The notes under the pieces: model-generated | Databases searched by the model: none | The model's input: the letters and a program-made list of their open reading frames with translations, nothing else | Told to the model about the DNA's origin: nothing | Made by a program: the position numbers and the translations under genes | Assembly (NCBI GenBank): GCA_013044195.1 | Contig: JABEUV010000048.1 | Span: 1-47,761 of the forward strand | DNA length: 47,761 bases | Reading direction: 5' to 3' | From: Elusimicrobiota bacterium | GTDB lineage: Bacteria > Elusimicrobiota > Elusimicrobia > UBA1565 > UBA9628 | In this document: positions 9,600 through 16,158 of the stretch, piece after piece | Layout: the number at the start of each line of letters is the position of its first letter | Numbering within the stretch: the stretch's first letter is position 1

Positions 9600-10127
9600 A
9601 TGGAGTTGCTGACTACCCGCCTGCGTCTGCGCCCGATGAGCCTCTCGGACGTCGCTCAGGCCCACGCGCTGGCCACCAGCCCCGGCGTCGCCCGCCCGGC
9701 CGGCTATCCGACGCCGAAAAAACTGAACGCCACCCGCCTGCGCGTCGCGAGGTCCGTCGCGGAATGGCGAAAACGCACGCCTTCGCGACTGTCCTTCACG
9801 ATCCTCCGTCGTGACGACAATGCCTGGATCGGCCTGATCAATCTGAACTGGCCGCATGCGGGCGTCGGAGAACTCGGCTATAGCCTCCATCCAAGACACT
9901 GGGGGAACGGCTACGCTTCCGAGGCGGCGCGGCGGGTCGTCGACCTGGCGTTCGATACATTGGGAGCCCACCGAGTTCAAGCCACGTGCTGGGTCCGGAA
10001 CCGTCGGTCCGCCGCCGTTCTGCGCCGCGCCGGCCTTAAGAAGGAAGGCCTCTTGCGCGGCTATCTGAAGCGGGGCCAGGTCGTCCGGGACGAGTTCATG
10101 TTCGGCCTTGCTCGCCGAGAACGCTGA
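9600..10127 (+). CDS. GNAT acetyltransferase, RimJ/RimL type
   Basis: 175 residues. The opening ELLTTRLRLRPMSLSD, the middle GELGYSLHPRHWGNGYASEAARRVVDLAF (the acetyl-CoA loop R-x-x-G-x-G/A seen as HWGNGYASEA), and VRNRRSAAVLRRAGLKKEGLLRGYL are those of the Acetyltransf_3 family, which acetylates N-terminal amines of ribosomal proteins or small molecules. It starts 15 bp after the sugar-nucleotide operon and may be its last gene. The acceptor is unknown. Confidence 0.82.
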   Translation: MELLTTRLRLRPMSLSDVAQAHALATSPGVARPAGYPTPKKLNATRLRVARSVAEWRKRTPSRLSFTILRRDDNAWIGLINLNWPHAGVGELGYSLHPRHWGNGYASEAARRVVDLAFDTLGAHRVQATCWVRNRRSAAVLRRAGLKKEGLLRGYLKRGQVVRDEFMFGLARRER

Positions 10128-10218
10128 CAATTTTCGGCGCCAGAGCCATCCAAGCGCCGACGAATCGAGCACGACTTTAGCTCTTGCGTCGACAAGACGG
10201 ACACGTTACAATCCTTCC

Positions 10219-10431
10219 ATGGGAACATGGGACGAGGAAGTCGGCAAGACGGTCGGACGCCGAGTTGCCGCCGAGGCCACAATCCAGGACGCCGCCGTCT
10301 TACTCGACACCATAGCTGAGATCATGGCCGCCGGAATATGTCCGCGCGGAGTATGGCGCTTCAAGACCTTCGAGGAGGCCGACGATTGGACTCTGCTGCA
10401 GGCGGCCAGTGGTCACGCGCCCCGCGACTGA
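10219..10431 (+). CDS. Small partner of nucleotidyltransferase, putative antitoxin
   Basis: 70 residues, acidic, starting MGTWDEEVGK. The middle reads IQDAAVLLDTIAEIMAAG, and the C-terminus RFKTFEEADDWTLLQ is typical of small proteins I associate with solitary nucleotidyltransferases. TACAAT (10207-10212) ends 6 nt before the ATG, so the message is probably leaderless. The nucleotidyltransferase frame starts inside its 3' end, a 46 nt overlap. I infer that it neutralises or regulates the transferase; no catalytic motif is seen. Confidence 0.6.
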   Translation: MGTWDEEVGKTVGRRVAAEATIQDAAVLLDTIAEIMAAGICPRGVWRFKTFEEADDWTLLQAASGHAPRD

Positions 10432-10904
10432 AGGATCTTCTGTCTCTCTGCCGCGCGCTCAATGAGGGCGGCGCGCGCTACGTCGTGGTCGGCGGATTTG
10501 CGGTCATACTCCACGGCTACGCGCGTGGAACGATGGACATCGATCTCCTGATCGACCCCTCGCCGGACAACGTCCGAAAAGTCAAAACGGCGTTGGCCGT
10601 GCTGGCGGACAACGCCGCCGCCGAAGTCGCCGACGACGACGTCGAACGCTATACGGTGGTGCGCGTGGCCGATGAAATCGTGGTCGATTTGATGGCAAAG
10701 GCCGGGGGAGTCGCATTCGACGAGGTTTTTCGCGACGCTGAGTTCCGGCAGATCGAGGGCATCCGGGTTCCCTTCGCCGACGCTCGCGCCCTGATCCGGA
10801 CCAAGGACACCGTCAGGCCCAAAGATCGGCACGATGTCTTGTTCCTGCGCCGTAAGCTCGAGAACCAATCCGAGTCCGGCAGCTCGACGACCGACGAACC
10901 GTAA
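10386..10904 (+). CDS. Nucleotidyltransferase, putative AbiEii/MenT-like toxin
   Basis: 172 residues from a TTG start at 10386. The hallmark VVVGGFAVILHGYARGTMDIDLLI contains the G-[FW]-A-v-x-x-H-G and D-x-D metal-binding motifs of the DNA polymerase beta superfamily used by AbiEii/MenT-like toxins. VVDLM further on gives a third acidic residue. TTG 10386 is favoured because GAGGAGG (10372-10378) sits 7 nt upstream, inside the partner gene; ATG 10338 is an alternative start. The overlap with the 70-residue gene suggests coupling. The target, perhaps tRNA, is unknown. Confidence 0.68.
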   Translation: MDSAAGGQWSRAPRLKDLLSLCRALNEGGARYVVVGGFAVILHGYARGTMDIDLLIDPSPDNVRKVKTALAVLADNAAAEVADDDVERYTVVRVADEIVVDLMAKAGGVAFDEVFRDAEFRQIEGIRVPFADARALIRTKDTVRPKDRHDVLFLRRKLENQSESGSSTTDEP

Positions 10905-10936
10905 ACGAAGCAAAAACCCGTCCGTCGGTAAATTTG

Positions 10937-10942
10937 TATAAT
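10937..10942 (+). promoter_or_regulatory. metK -10 box
   Basis: A perfect TATAAT sits 58 nt before the metK ATG, with no clear -35 at 17 bp. Unlike most starts in this window, the message has a leader of about 50 nt with a hairpin and a Shine-Dalgarno. Confidence 0.6.
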
Positions 10943-10951
10943 GCCCTTATC

Positions 10952-10995
10952 CTGTCGCCGGCGGCCTAAGCCGCCCACAGCGCGACAGCGGAGGA
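10952..10995 (+). promoter_or_regulatory. metK leader hairpin and Shine-Dalgarno
   Basis: The leader can fold as an outer stem CTGTCGC (10952-10958) with GCGACAG (10982-10988), and an inner stem GGCGGC/GCCGCC (10960-10965, 10970-10975) closed by a CTAA loop. GGAGGA (10990-10995) follows at once, 5 nt before ATG. The fold could modulate access to the ribosome-binding site. I do not see a known SAM riboswitch consensus in so short a leader. Confidence 0.4.
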
Positions 10996-11000
10996 CGAAC

Positions 11001-12203
<1,203 letters not shown>

Positions 12204-12225
12204 GACCGCGCCGCGTCCGAACAAG

Positions 12226-12257
12226 GCGCCCCGCCGACAACGGCGGGGCGCTCTTTT
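12226..12257 (+). terminator. Rho-independent terminator of metK
   Basis: An 11 bp perfect stem (GCGCCCCGCCG with CGGCGGGGCGC), ACAA loop and TCTTTT tail. Its last two bases overlap the stop codon of the convergent PIN gene at 12256. Confidence 0.88.
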
Positions 12258-12795
12258 ACAGGCCCGGGATATCGTCTCGGATGATGCAGACGGCGGGCGG
12301 GAAGGCCTCTGGATCGCTCTGGCAGACACGAGCCATGCGTTTTTCGGCCGTGACGACGCAGACGCGGGGATGAACCTTCATGAGCGTTCTTCCCATCGCA
12401 ATGACGAGGCCGTCCAGGCCGCTCAGAGGTTTCTCGTTGTCACGCCTCGGTAGGCGCTGGTCCGCCAGGAAAACGTCCTCGACATCCACCAGATGCTCGC
12501 GCCGCAGCTCGTAGGTTTTGACCACGTTGCGTCTTTTCGAGGAAACCAGGTCGAGCAGGGCTTCGACGTGCCGCCGATATTCGCCTTCACCATCGCCGTT
12601 GACTTTGACGAACACGCGCGAAAACGCCCGTGAAGACTCCGCCATGCAGAAGTTTGGCACGTAGAGGACCCTTTGGTCGTCTTTAGGCGAAGACGTTATG
12701 AGCCGAAGGATTCTTCCTCGCGCGCCGACGAGCTCGGCGACCGGCCGCTTGAGAAGAGAGAGGACCAGCGCCGAGGCGTCGATCAGGTAGACCAA
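12256..12795 (-). CDS. PIN-domain protein, putative toxin ribonuclease (module copy 1)
   Basis: 179 residues. PIN-type nuclease fold: it begins VYLIDASALVLS with D6, has E53 in VPNFCMAESSRAF, D128 in LDGLVIAMG, and an acidic residue in VVTAEKRM (E151) where many VapC proteins have D. It shares long blocks with the protein at 31959: PNFC.AE..RAF, YELRR.H, D.L.IAMG and VT.E....VC..P..FP. It starts with TTG three bases after the stop of the 50-residue gene at 12799, so translation is probably coupled. I expect it to cleave RNA when released from its partner, as VapC toxins do. No toxicity is shown by sequence. Confidence 0.75.
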   Translation of the reverse strand: MVYLIDASALVLSLLKRPVAELVGARGRILRLITSSPKDDQRVLYVPNFCMAESSRAFSRVFVKVNGDGEGEYRRHVEALLDLVSSKRRNVVKTYELRREHLVDVEDVFLADQRLPRRDNEKPLSGLDGLVIAMGRTLMKVHPRVCVVTAEKRMARVCQSDPEAFPPAVCIIRDDIPGL

Positions 12796-12798
12796 AGA

Positions 12799-12951
12799 TC
12801 AGCGGAAGAGTTCGGCAAATTGCTTCACCGTCACCGGCTTTGGCGTCGGCGGAAGAGCGTCGATGGTCTTGATTATGTTGCGAACGCGCGCCGGGAGCTT
12901 CTTGTACTGCTTCTCGCTCATCGTCTTCCGCAGAATAGCCTTAGCGGTCAT
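12799..12951 (-). CDS. 50-residue partner of PIN protein, putative antitoxin (module copy 1)
   Basis: Fifty residues, from MTAKAILRKT to FAELFR, basic. It aligns without gaps with the 48-residue protein at 31807: M1-T2, E13-K14, K17-K18-L19-P20, I27, D31, L33-P34 are identical. It is not a recognisable AbrB, RHH, Phd or HTH antitoxin. ATG 12951 is preferred because AAGGGGG lies 4 nt upstream. A palindrome at 12985-13003 overlaps its likely -10. I infer an antitoxin that binds the PIN protein and perhaps the palindrome. Confidence 0.65.
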   Translation of the reverse strand: MTAKAILRKTMSEKQYKKLPARVRNIIKTIDALPPTPKPVTVKQFAELFR

Positions 12952-12984
12952 CGTGCCCCCTTGATAGCCCCTCTTCTCAGTCGG

Positions 12985-13003
12985 GCTACAACGAGATTGT
13001 AGC
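12985..13003 (-). promoter_or_regulatory. Palindromic operator over the -10 of the PIN module
   Basis: A perfect inverted repeat GCTACAA, CGAGA, TTGTAGC. On the minus strand it contains TACAAT (13001-12996), a good -10 about 45 nt before the small gene's ATG. A site of this kind suits autorepression by a toxin-antitoxin complex; that role is inferred. Confidence 0.55.
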
Positions 13004-13071
13004 ACCACTCCGTATGGAGCCGCCAGGTCAATATGGACGCCTCCTCACCACGTGCTTGCGCGCCGGAGGGG

Positions 13072-13114
13072 TCAGCGCCGCCACGCATCGAACGAACTCC
13101 ACGCCCGCCCATTC
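13072..13114. repeat. Dispersed 43 bp repeat, copy 1
   Basis: TCAGCGCCGCC...CCATTC matches 15876-15918 at 40 of 43 positions, with weaker similarity beyond the left edge. On the minus strand one frame reads EWAGVEFVRCVAALTPPARK, vaguely like the tail of an IS91-type transposase. Both copies lie beside toxin-antitoxin genes. Confidence 0.7.
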
Positions 13115-13124
13115 GTGATACGCC

Positions 13125-13356
13125 GGCCCCCCGTTCGTTTTGGTAGGCTGATAGCGGATGAGGCCCACTTTCGCTGGAAAGGGGGCGCTCATCGTCGTGG
13201 AGAAGGTCCCCCGTGGGCGCCTGCCACAACTGCGGCGAGCGCTACTACGACACTTCCGTTTTACGGGAGCTCGATCTCATGGCCCAGGGCGAAGTCGGCT
13301 CGGTCAGCCGGATATCGGTCGTCGTCGCCGATTACTCCAGCGCCATCGCGGACTGA
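13125..13356 (+). pseudogene. Frameshifted YgiT-type zinc-finger (MqsA-like) remnant
   Basis: Three frames join into a YgiT-like sequence: FGRLIADEAHFRWKG, then GALIVVEKVP, then VGACHNCGERYYDTSVLREL and a tail ending SSAIAD with stop at 13354-13356. The junction in the run of C near 13208-13212 and one near 13180 are single-base shifts. The second metal pair CHNCGE is intact, but the first CxxC knuckle is gone (RRPPVRFGRL). No ribonuclease partner (MqsR or DUF4258) is seen next to it. YgiT-type fingers are antitoxins, so this marks a dead toxin-antitoxin locus. Confidence 0.68.
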
Positions 13357-13392
13357 GTTAATCCGGCTCGTAACGTAAGAGTTCCGAAAGGC

Positions 13393-13896
13393 TCAGCCTT
13401 TCTGATTGTGCCCTGAATCATCTCCGTGCTCGCTCCCGGACCACAACGGCATGCTAAAGCGAAGGGCCGAAGCGAGGAGTCCTTGCCGAAAATAAAACCG
13501 ATGACCCAGAGCGTTCTCGAGGCCGCTGTCGAGGACGAGTTTGCGGCACCCCAGGGCACGTCCTTCAGTCATCAAGCGCTCCATCAGTATTGCGCCATAT
13601 CCACGGCCGCGGTTCGACGCATCGGTTACTAGGTCATTGACGTAAAGGAACGCGCCGTGTATGAAGCTTTCCTGCCTTTGGAATCCCGCCAGGGCCTTGA
13701 TGTCCTCGCGGATGAAGAGCGCCAGCAGCCGGTAGCCACCACCGGACAGGCTCCGCCACCGTTCCAGGAATTCCCTCTCCGATGACAGATGTGGCCGCAG
13801 TTGGCGCATCAATCCGTAGCATCCCTTGATCTCGTCCTCACCGACAAGGATGATGCGGGGGCGCGCATCGTCGCCGGCTTCGCCCGCAGCGGTCAC
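13393..13896 (-). CDS. GNAT family acetyltransferase
   Basis: 167 residues from a GTG at 13896 that overlaps the stop of the AhpD-like gene (GTGA). The acetyl-CoA site is in VTDASNRGRGYGAILMERLM, an R-x-x-G-x-G/A loop, preceded by the strand FLYVNDLV and followed by GCRKLVLDSGLENALGHRFYFRQGLL. It carries the usual GNAT length and order, so I take it as intact. The substrate is unknown. It is co-expressed with the AhpD-like gene under the divergent MarR regulator. A hairpin (GAAAGGC, TGA, GCCTTTC) covers its stop but lacks a T-run. Confidence 0.75.
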   Translation of the reverse strand: MTAAGEAGDDARPRIILVGEDEIKGCYGLMRQLRPHLSSEREFLERWRSLSGGGYRLLALFIREDIKALAGFQRQESFIHGAFLYVNDLVTDASNRGRGYGAILMERLMTEGRALGCRKLVLDSGLENALGHRFYFRQGLLASALRFSMPLWSGSEHGDDSGHNQKG

Positions 13897-14357
13897 CGCG
13901 GAAGCTGCGGCGCGAATCGCAAAGAAACCGCGATTCGATTCCACTGGTTGATGGTGCCGATCGCCACGGTCAGGAAGATCGCCTCGTTTTCCGAAAACTG
14001 CTCTCGCAGAGTCGCATACTCCGTGTCCGACGCGCTTTCGGGGCGGATGCGAGTGAGAGCCTCCGCCCAGGACAACGCCGCCGTCTCCCGCGGCGTGAAC
14101 AGGCTCGCGTCTCGCCAAGCAGACAGAAGTCCAAGCTTCCTCTCGTCAACGCCGGCTTTCCGAGCCAGATCGAGATGGTACTGGAGGCAGAAAGCGCAGC
14201 CGTTGATCTGCGAAGCCCGGAGCTTCACGAGTTCGGTCAATTGCTTTTCAAGACCCGAGTCATCGACGGCCTTTCCCAGCGCCAGGAGGGCCGAGTGTGC
14301 TGCCGGCGCATTTTTGGCAAACTCTTCGTAACGGATGCGGCCGCGAGACGTCGTCAT
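13893..14357 (-). CDS. AhpD-like/carboxymuconolactone decarboxylase family protein
   Basis: 154 residues from MTTSRGRIRY. The core KLRASQINGCAFCLQYHLDLARKAG has the C-x-x-C and the downstream His of the AhpD-like alkylhydroperoxidase family, which reduces peroxides with thiol electrons. SWAEALTRI and NQWNRIAVSLR complete the helical fold. The upstream in-frame codons are dropped because they run through the AT-rich promoter. It is divergent from a MarR regulator, a common pairing in which the regulator senses oxidants or phenolics. Base composition is lower in GC than the neighbours, which hints at transfer. Confidence 0.85.
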   Translation of the reverse strand: MTTSRGRIRYEEFAKNAPAAHSALLALGKAVDDSGLEKQLTELVKLRASQINGCAFCLQYHLDLARKAGVDERKLGLLSAWRDASLFTPRETAALSWAEALTRIRPESASDTEYATLREQFSENEAIFLTVAIGTINQWNRIAVSLRFAPQLPR

Positions 14358-14378
14358 GATTTTAACCCCCGAGATAAG

Positions 14379-14407
14379 ACATAATATAAGCACACGAACA
14401 TAATATA
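14379..14407. promoter_or_regulatory. MarR/AhpD intergenic direct repeat, likely operator
   Basis: ACATAATATA occurs at 14379-14388 and again at 14398-14407, 19 bp apart start to start, about two helical turns. It covers the AT-rich -10 regions of both divergent genes. Binding by the MarR protein is inferred. Confidence 0.55.
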
Positions 14408-14901
14408 TGAACTCTACCATGTTGCATTCGAAGCTTCAAGCCCTTCCTAAGCTCGGGGAGGGTAAGCGCGGCGAGGAAGGACATCTCGGCTATCTGTTGC
14501 GACAAGCTAATGTCGCGTTCCGCGGCAGCGTCGAACGAGCGCTGTCGGATTTGGATATCACGCTACCGCAATACGTCGTGCTGACGATGGTTCGGGCATA
14601 TCCGAAGATCTCGAACGCTGACCTAGCGCGGCTGTCGCTTCTGACTCCGCAGACGGTCAGCGTGATCGTCGGCAATCTGAAACGGGCGGGCATGCTAAGG
14701 AGCGAACCGCACCCCATCCATGGGCGGATTCAGACCCTTAGCATCACCCGGGAAGGCGAGAAGATTCTGAGCCGCTGTAGACAGAGAGTCGCCCCCCTCG
14801 AAGACCGCCTCACCGCGGCGATGTCGACCGGCGAACGAAAGCTCATTCGACGATGGCTTGTGAGCGTCGCCGTCGCATGCACACAGTCCGAAAGGGAATA
14901 G
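14407..14901 (+). CDS. MarR family transcriptional regulator
   Basis: 164 residues with a winged helix-turn-helix: ITLPQYVVLTMVRAYPKIS, then the recognition part NADLARLSLLTPQTVSVIVGNLKRAGMLR and the wing SEPHPIHGRIQTLSITREG. It probably represses the divergent AhpD-GNAT pair and itself, responding to a ligand or cysteine oxidation. Only one Cys pair-like position is seen late (C-R near the middle of helix 5), so the sensing mode is open. ATG 14407 is listed; ATG 14419 is equally possible, since the -10 (CATAAT, 14399-14404) is only 2 nt from the first. Confidence 0.86.
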   Translation: MNSTMLHSKLQALPKLGEGKRGEEGHLGYLLRQANVAFRGSVERALSDLDITLPQYVVLTMVRAYPKISNADLARLSLLTPQTVSVIVGNLKRAGMLRSEPHPIHGRIQTLSITREGEKILSRCRQRVAPLEDRLTAAMSTGERKLIRRWLVSVAVACTQSERE

Positions 14902-15112
14902 CCACCCTGTTTTGCAACCCCGCGGACAAGGGCACCGAGTTGAAGGGCTTCCTGACGTAGTTTCAAGACCCGTTCCCGCCGCGCCGCGATCCGCGCTCGG
15001 AGTGTGAGCCTCACGGTTGCCCGCCCCCCGCCGGCGCGTCGCGTCGCCCCACCCACCGTCAGACTGCGCTCATTGCGCACGTTTACGAATGAAAATCCGG
15101 TAAAATCACGCC

Positions 15113-15538
15113 ATGGCACTAGACGTCCGCTCACTGGAAGACGCACTTTCGCAGCTCAAAAAGAGCGTCTCCTATCTGAACTCGGAAACGGCCCGCGGCG
15201 ACGCGGGCCTGCGCGAGCAGTTCCGCGGCGCCGCGATTCAAGCCTACGAGTTCACCTACGAACTCGCCGTCAAGATGATCCGTCGGCAACTCGCCGAGAT
15301 TTCCGCCACTCCCGACGCGATCAAGGAACTGTCCTACATGGATGCCGTCCGCGCCGCCGTCGAGGCGGGCTTGATCGACGACGCGCCGAAGTTCAAGCGC
15401 TATCGCGACGCCCGCAATCTGACCAGCCACACCTACGACCGTCGCCGCGCAGAGGAGGTTGTTGCCGTGCTGGACTCCTTCATCGCCGACGCCGACCGAT
15501 TGCTCCTTGAGCTCAAGCGCCGCAATGCCGGACATTGA
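15113..15538 (+). CDS. hepT: HEPN-type protein of HEPN/MNT toxin-antitoxin pair (HI0074-like)
   Basis: 141 residues, all-helical, of the nucleotidyltransferase substrate-binding HI0074 family. The HEPN ribonuclease motif R-x4-H is RNLTSHTY near residues 101-108, with the characteristic Tyr two positions after His (the site AMPylated by MNT partners in characterised pairs). TAAAAT (15101-15106) ends 6 nt before ATG, so it is probably leaderless. It overlaps the nucleotidyltransferase by 14 nt. The likely role is an RNA-cleaving toxin silenced by its partner. Confidence 0.85.
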   Translation: MALDVRSLEDALSQLKKSVSYLNSETARGDAGLREQFRGAAIQAYEFTYELAVKMIRRQLAEISATPDAIKELSYMDAVRAAVEAGLIDDAPKFKRYRDARNLTSHTYDRRRAEEVVAVLDSFIADADRLLLELKRRNAGH

Positions 15539-15830
15539 CGCGTCCGTCGCGGATCTTAACACGGTTCGCGCCCTCTGCCAAGACTTCGCGCCCGGAGTCG
15601 AAGTTTGGGCCTTCGGCTCCCGCGTGACCGGAACCTCAAGCCGGCGTTCCGACCTCGACATCGCCCTCATCACCGAAAAACCGCTCGACATCGGCGTGCT
15701 GGCGGACCTGAAGGAAGCCCTCGCCGAATCGAACCTCCCCTTCCGCGTGGACGTGGTCGACTGGGCCGCGACCGCTCCCCAATTCCGGGAAATCATCACC
15801 CGGCGTCACGTGGTGATTTCGCCTCGTTGA
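15525..15830 (+). CDS. mntA: Minimal nucleotidyltransferase antitoxin (MNT)
   Basis: 101 residues from ATG 15525. It contains VWAFGSRVTGTSSRRSDLDIAL, the GS-x10-D-x-D signature (G31-S32, D43, D45), and VDVVDW supplying a third Asp near residue 77. In the HEPN/MNT family this protein adds AMP to the HEPN toxin and so inactivates it. It ends close to the second copy of the 43 bp repeat. Confidence 0.85.
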   Translation: MPDIDASVADLNTVRALCQDFAPGVEVWAFGSRVTGTSSRRSDLDIALITEKPLDIGVLADLKEALAESNLPFRVDVVDWAATAPQFREIITRRHVVISPR

Positions 15831-16158
15831 GAGCGGGGCCTCGTCCTCCGCTTGCCTTTCGGCAAGCGGCCGGGATCAGCGCCGCCGCGCGTCGAACGAA
15901 CTCCACGCCCGTCCATTCCTGGAAGCGCCGAGAGCAGTTGAGGCAATCCGTCGAGGCGCCGCGGGCCCGCGCGGCAACCGGCTATCTCAAGGAACTGTCC
16001 AAGCGGCTCGGTTCCTCGGAAGAGGGCGGAGGCTCTCTCGAAGGAGGACATCCTCGGCCGCGACCTGTTCCTCCGGCATCCGGACCTGAAGCGAAGGCCT
16101 AATCCTCCTAGGCCGTTCGCCTCAGGACGGCGGTTTTCGGCGCGTCTACACTGAAGCC
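15831..16158. other. Gene-poor stretch with repeat copy 2
   Basis: The 328 bp hold the 43 bp repeat (15876-15918) and a small hairpin (GCTTGCC, TTTC, GGCAAGC near 15851-15868). Short open frames, for example one ending KEDILGRDLFLRHPDLKRRP near 16040-16098, are not recognisable. The TACACT -10 of the next gene is at its right end. Confidence 0.5.
15876..15918. repeat. Dispersed 43 bp repeat, copy 2
   Basis: Same sequence as 13072-13114 with three differences inside the 43 bp core. It lies 45 bp after the MNT gene. On the minus strand the frame reads EWTGVEFVRRAAALIPAACR. Confidence 0.7.

Larger units (their letters stand above)
13009..13392. other. Gene-poor stretch with repeat copy and decayed gene
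   Basis: This 384 bp spacer holds no intact gene. It contains a 43 bp repeat (13072-13114) and the frameshifted YgiT-type zinc-finger remnant (13125-13356). The rest, 13009-13071, shows nothing I can name. Confidence 0.6.

Noticed and set aside
8349..10172. 607-codon minus-strand frame opposite the second pyrophosphorylase
   Set aside because: Same antisense effect; Val/Asp/His-rich without recognisable domains.
10943..11000. SAM riboswitch before metK
   Set aside because: The leader is too short for SAM-I, and I do not see the conserved core of other classes; only a plain hairpin is supported.
14902..15112. Short frames between marR and hepT, one ending CNPADKGTELKGFLT
   Set aside because: No start codon context, no family, and interrupted; I cannot tell it from noise.
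16040..16098. Frame with KEDILGRDLFLRHPDLKRRP as a gene remnant
   Set aside because: Too short, and I know of no family it would belong to.
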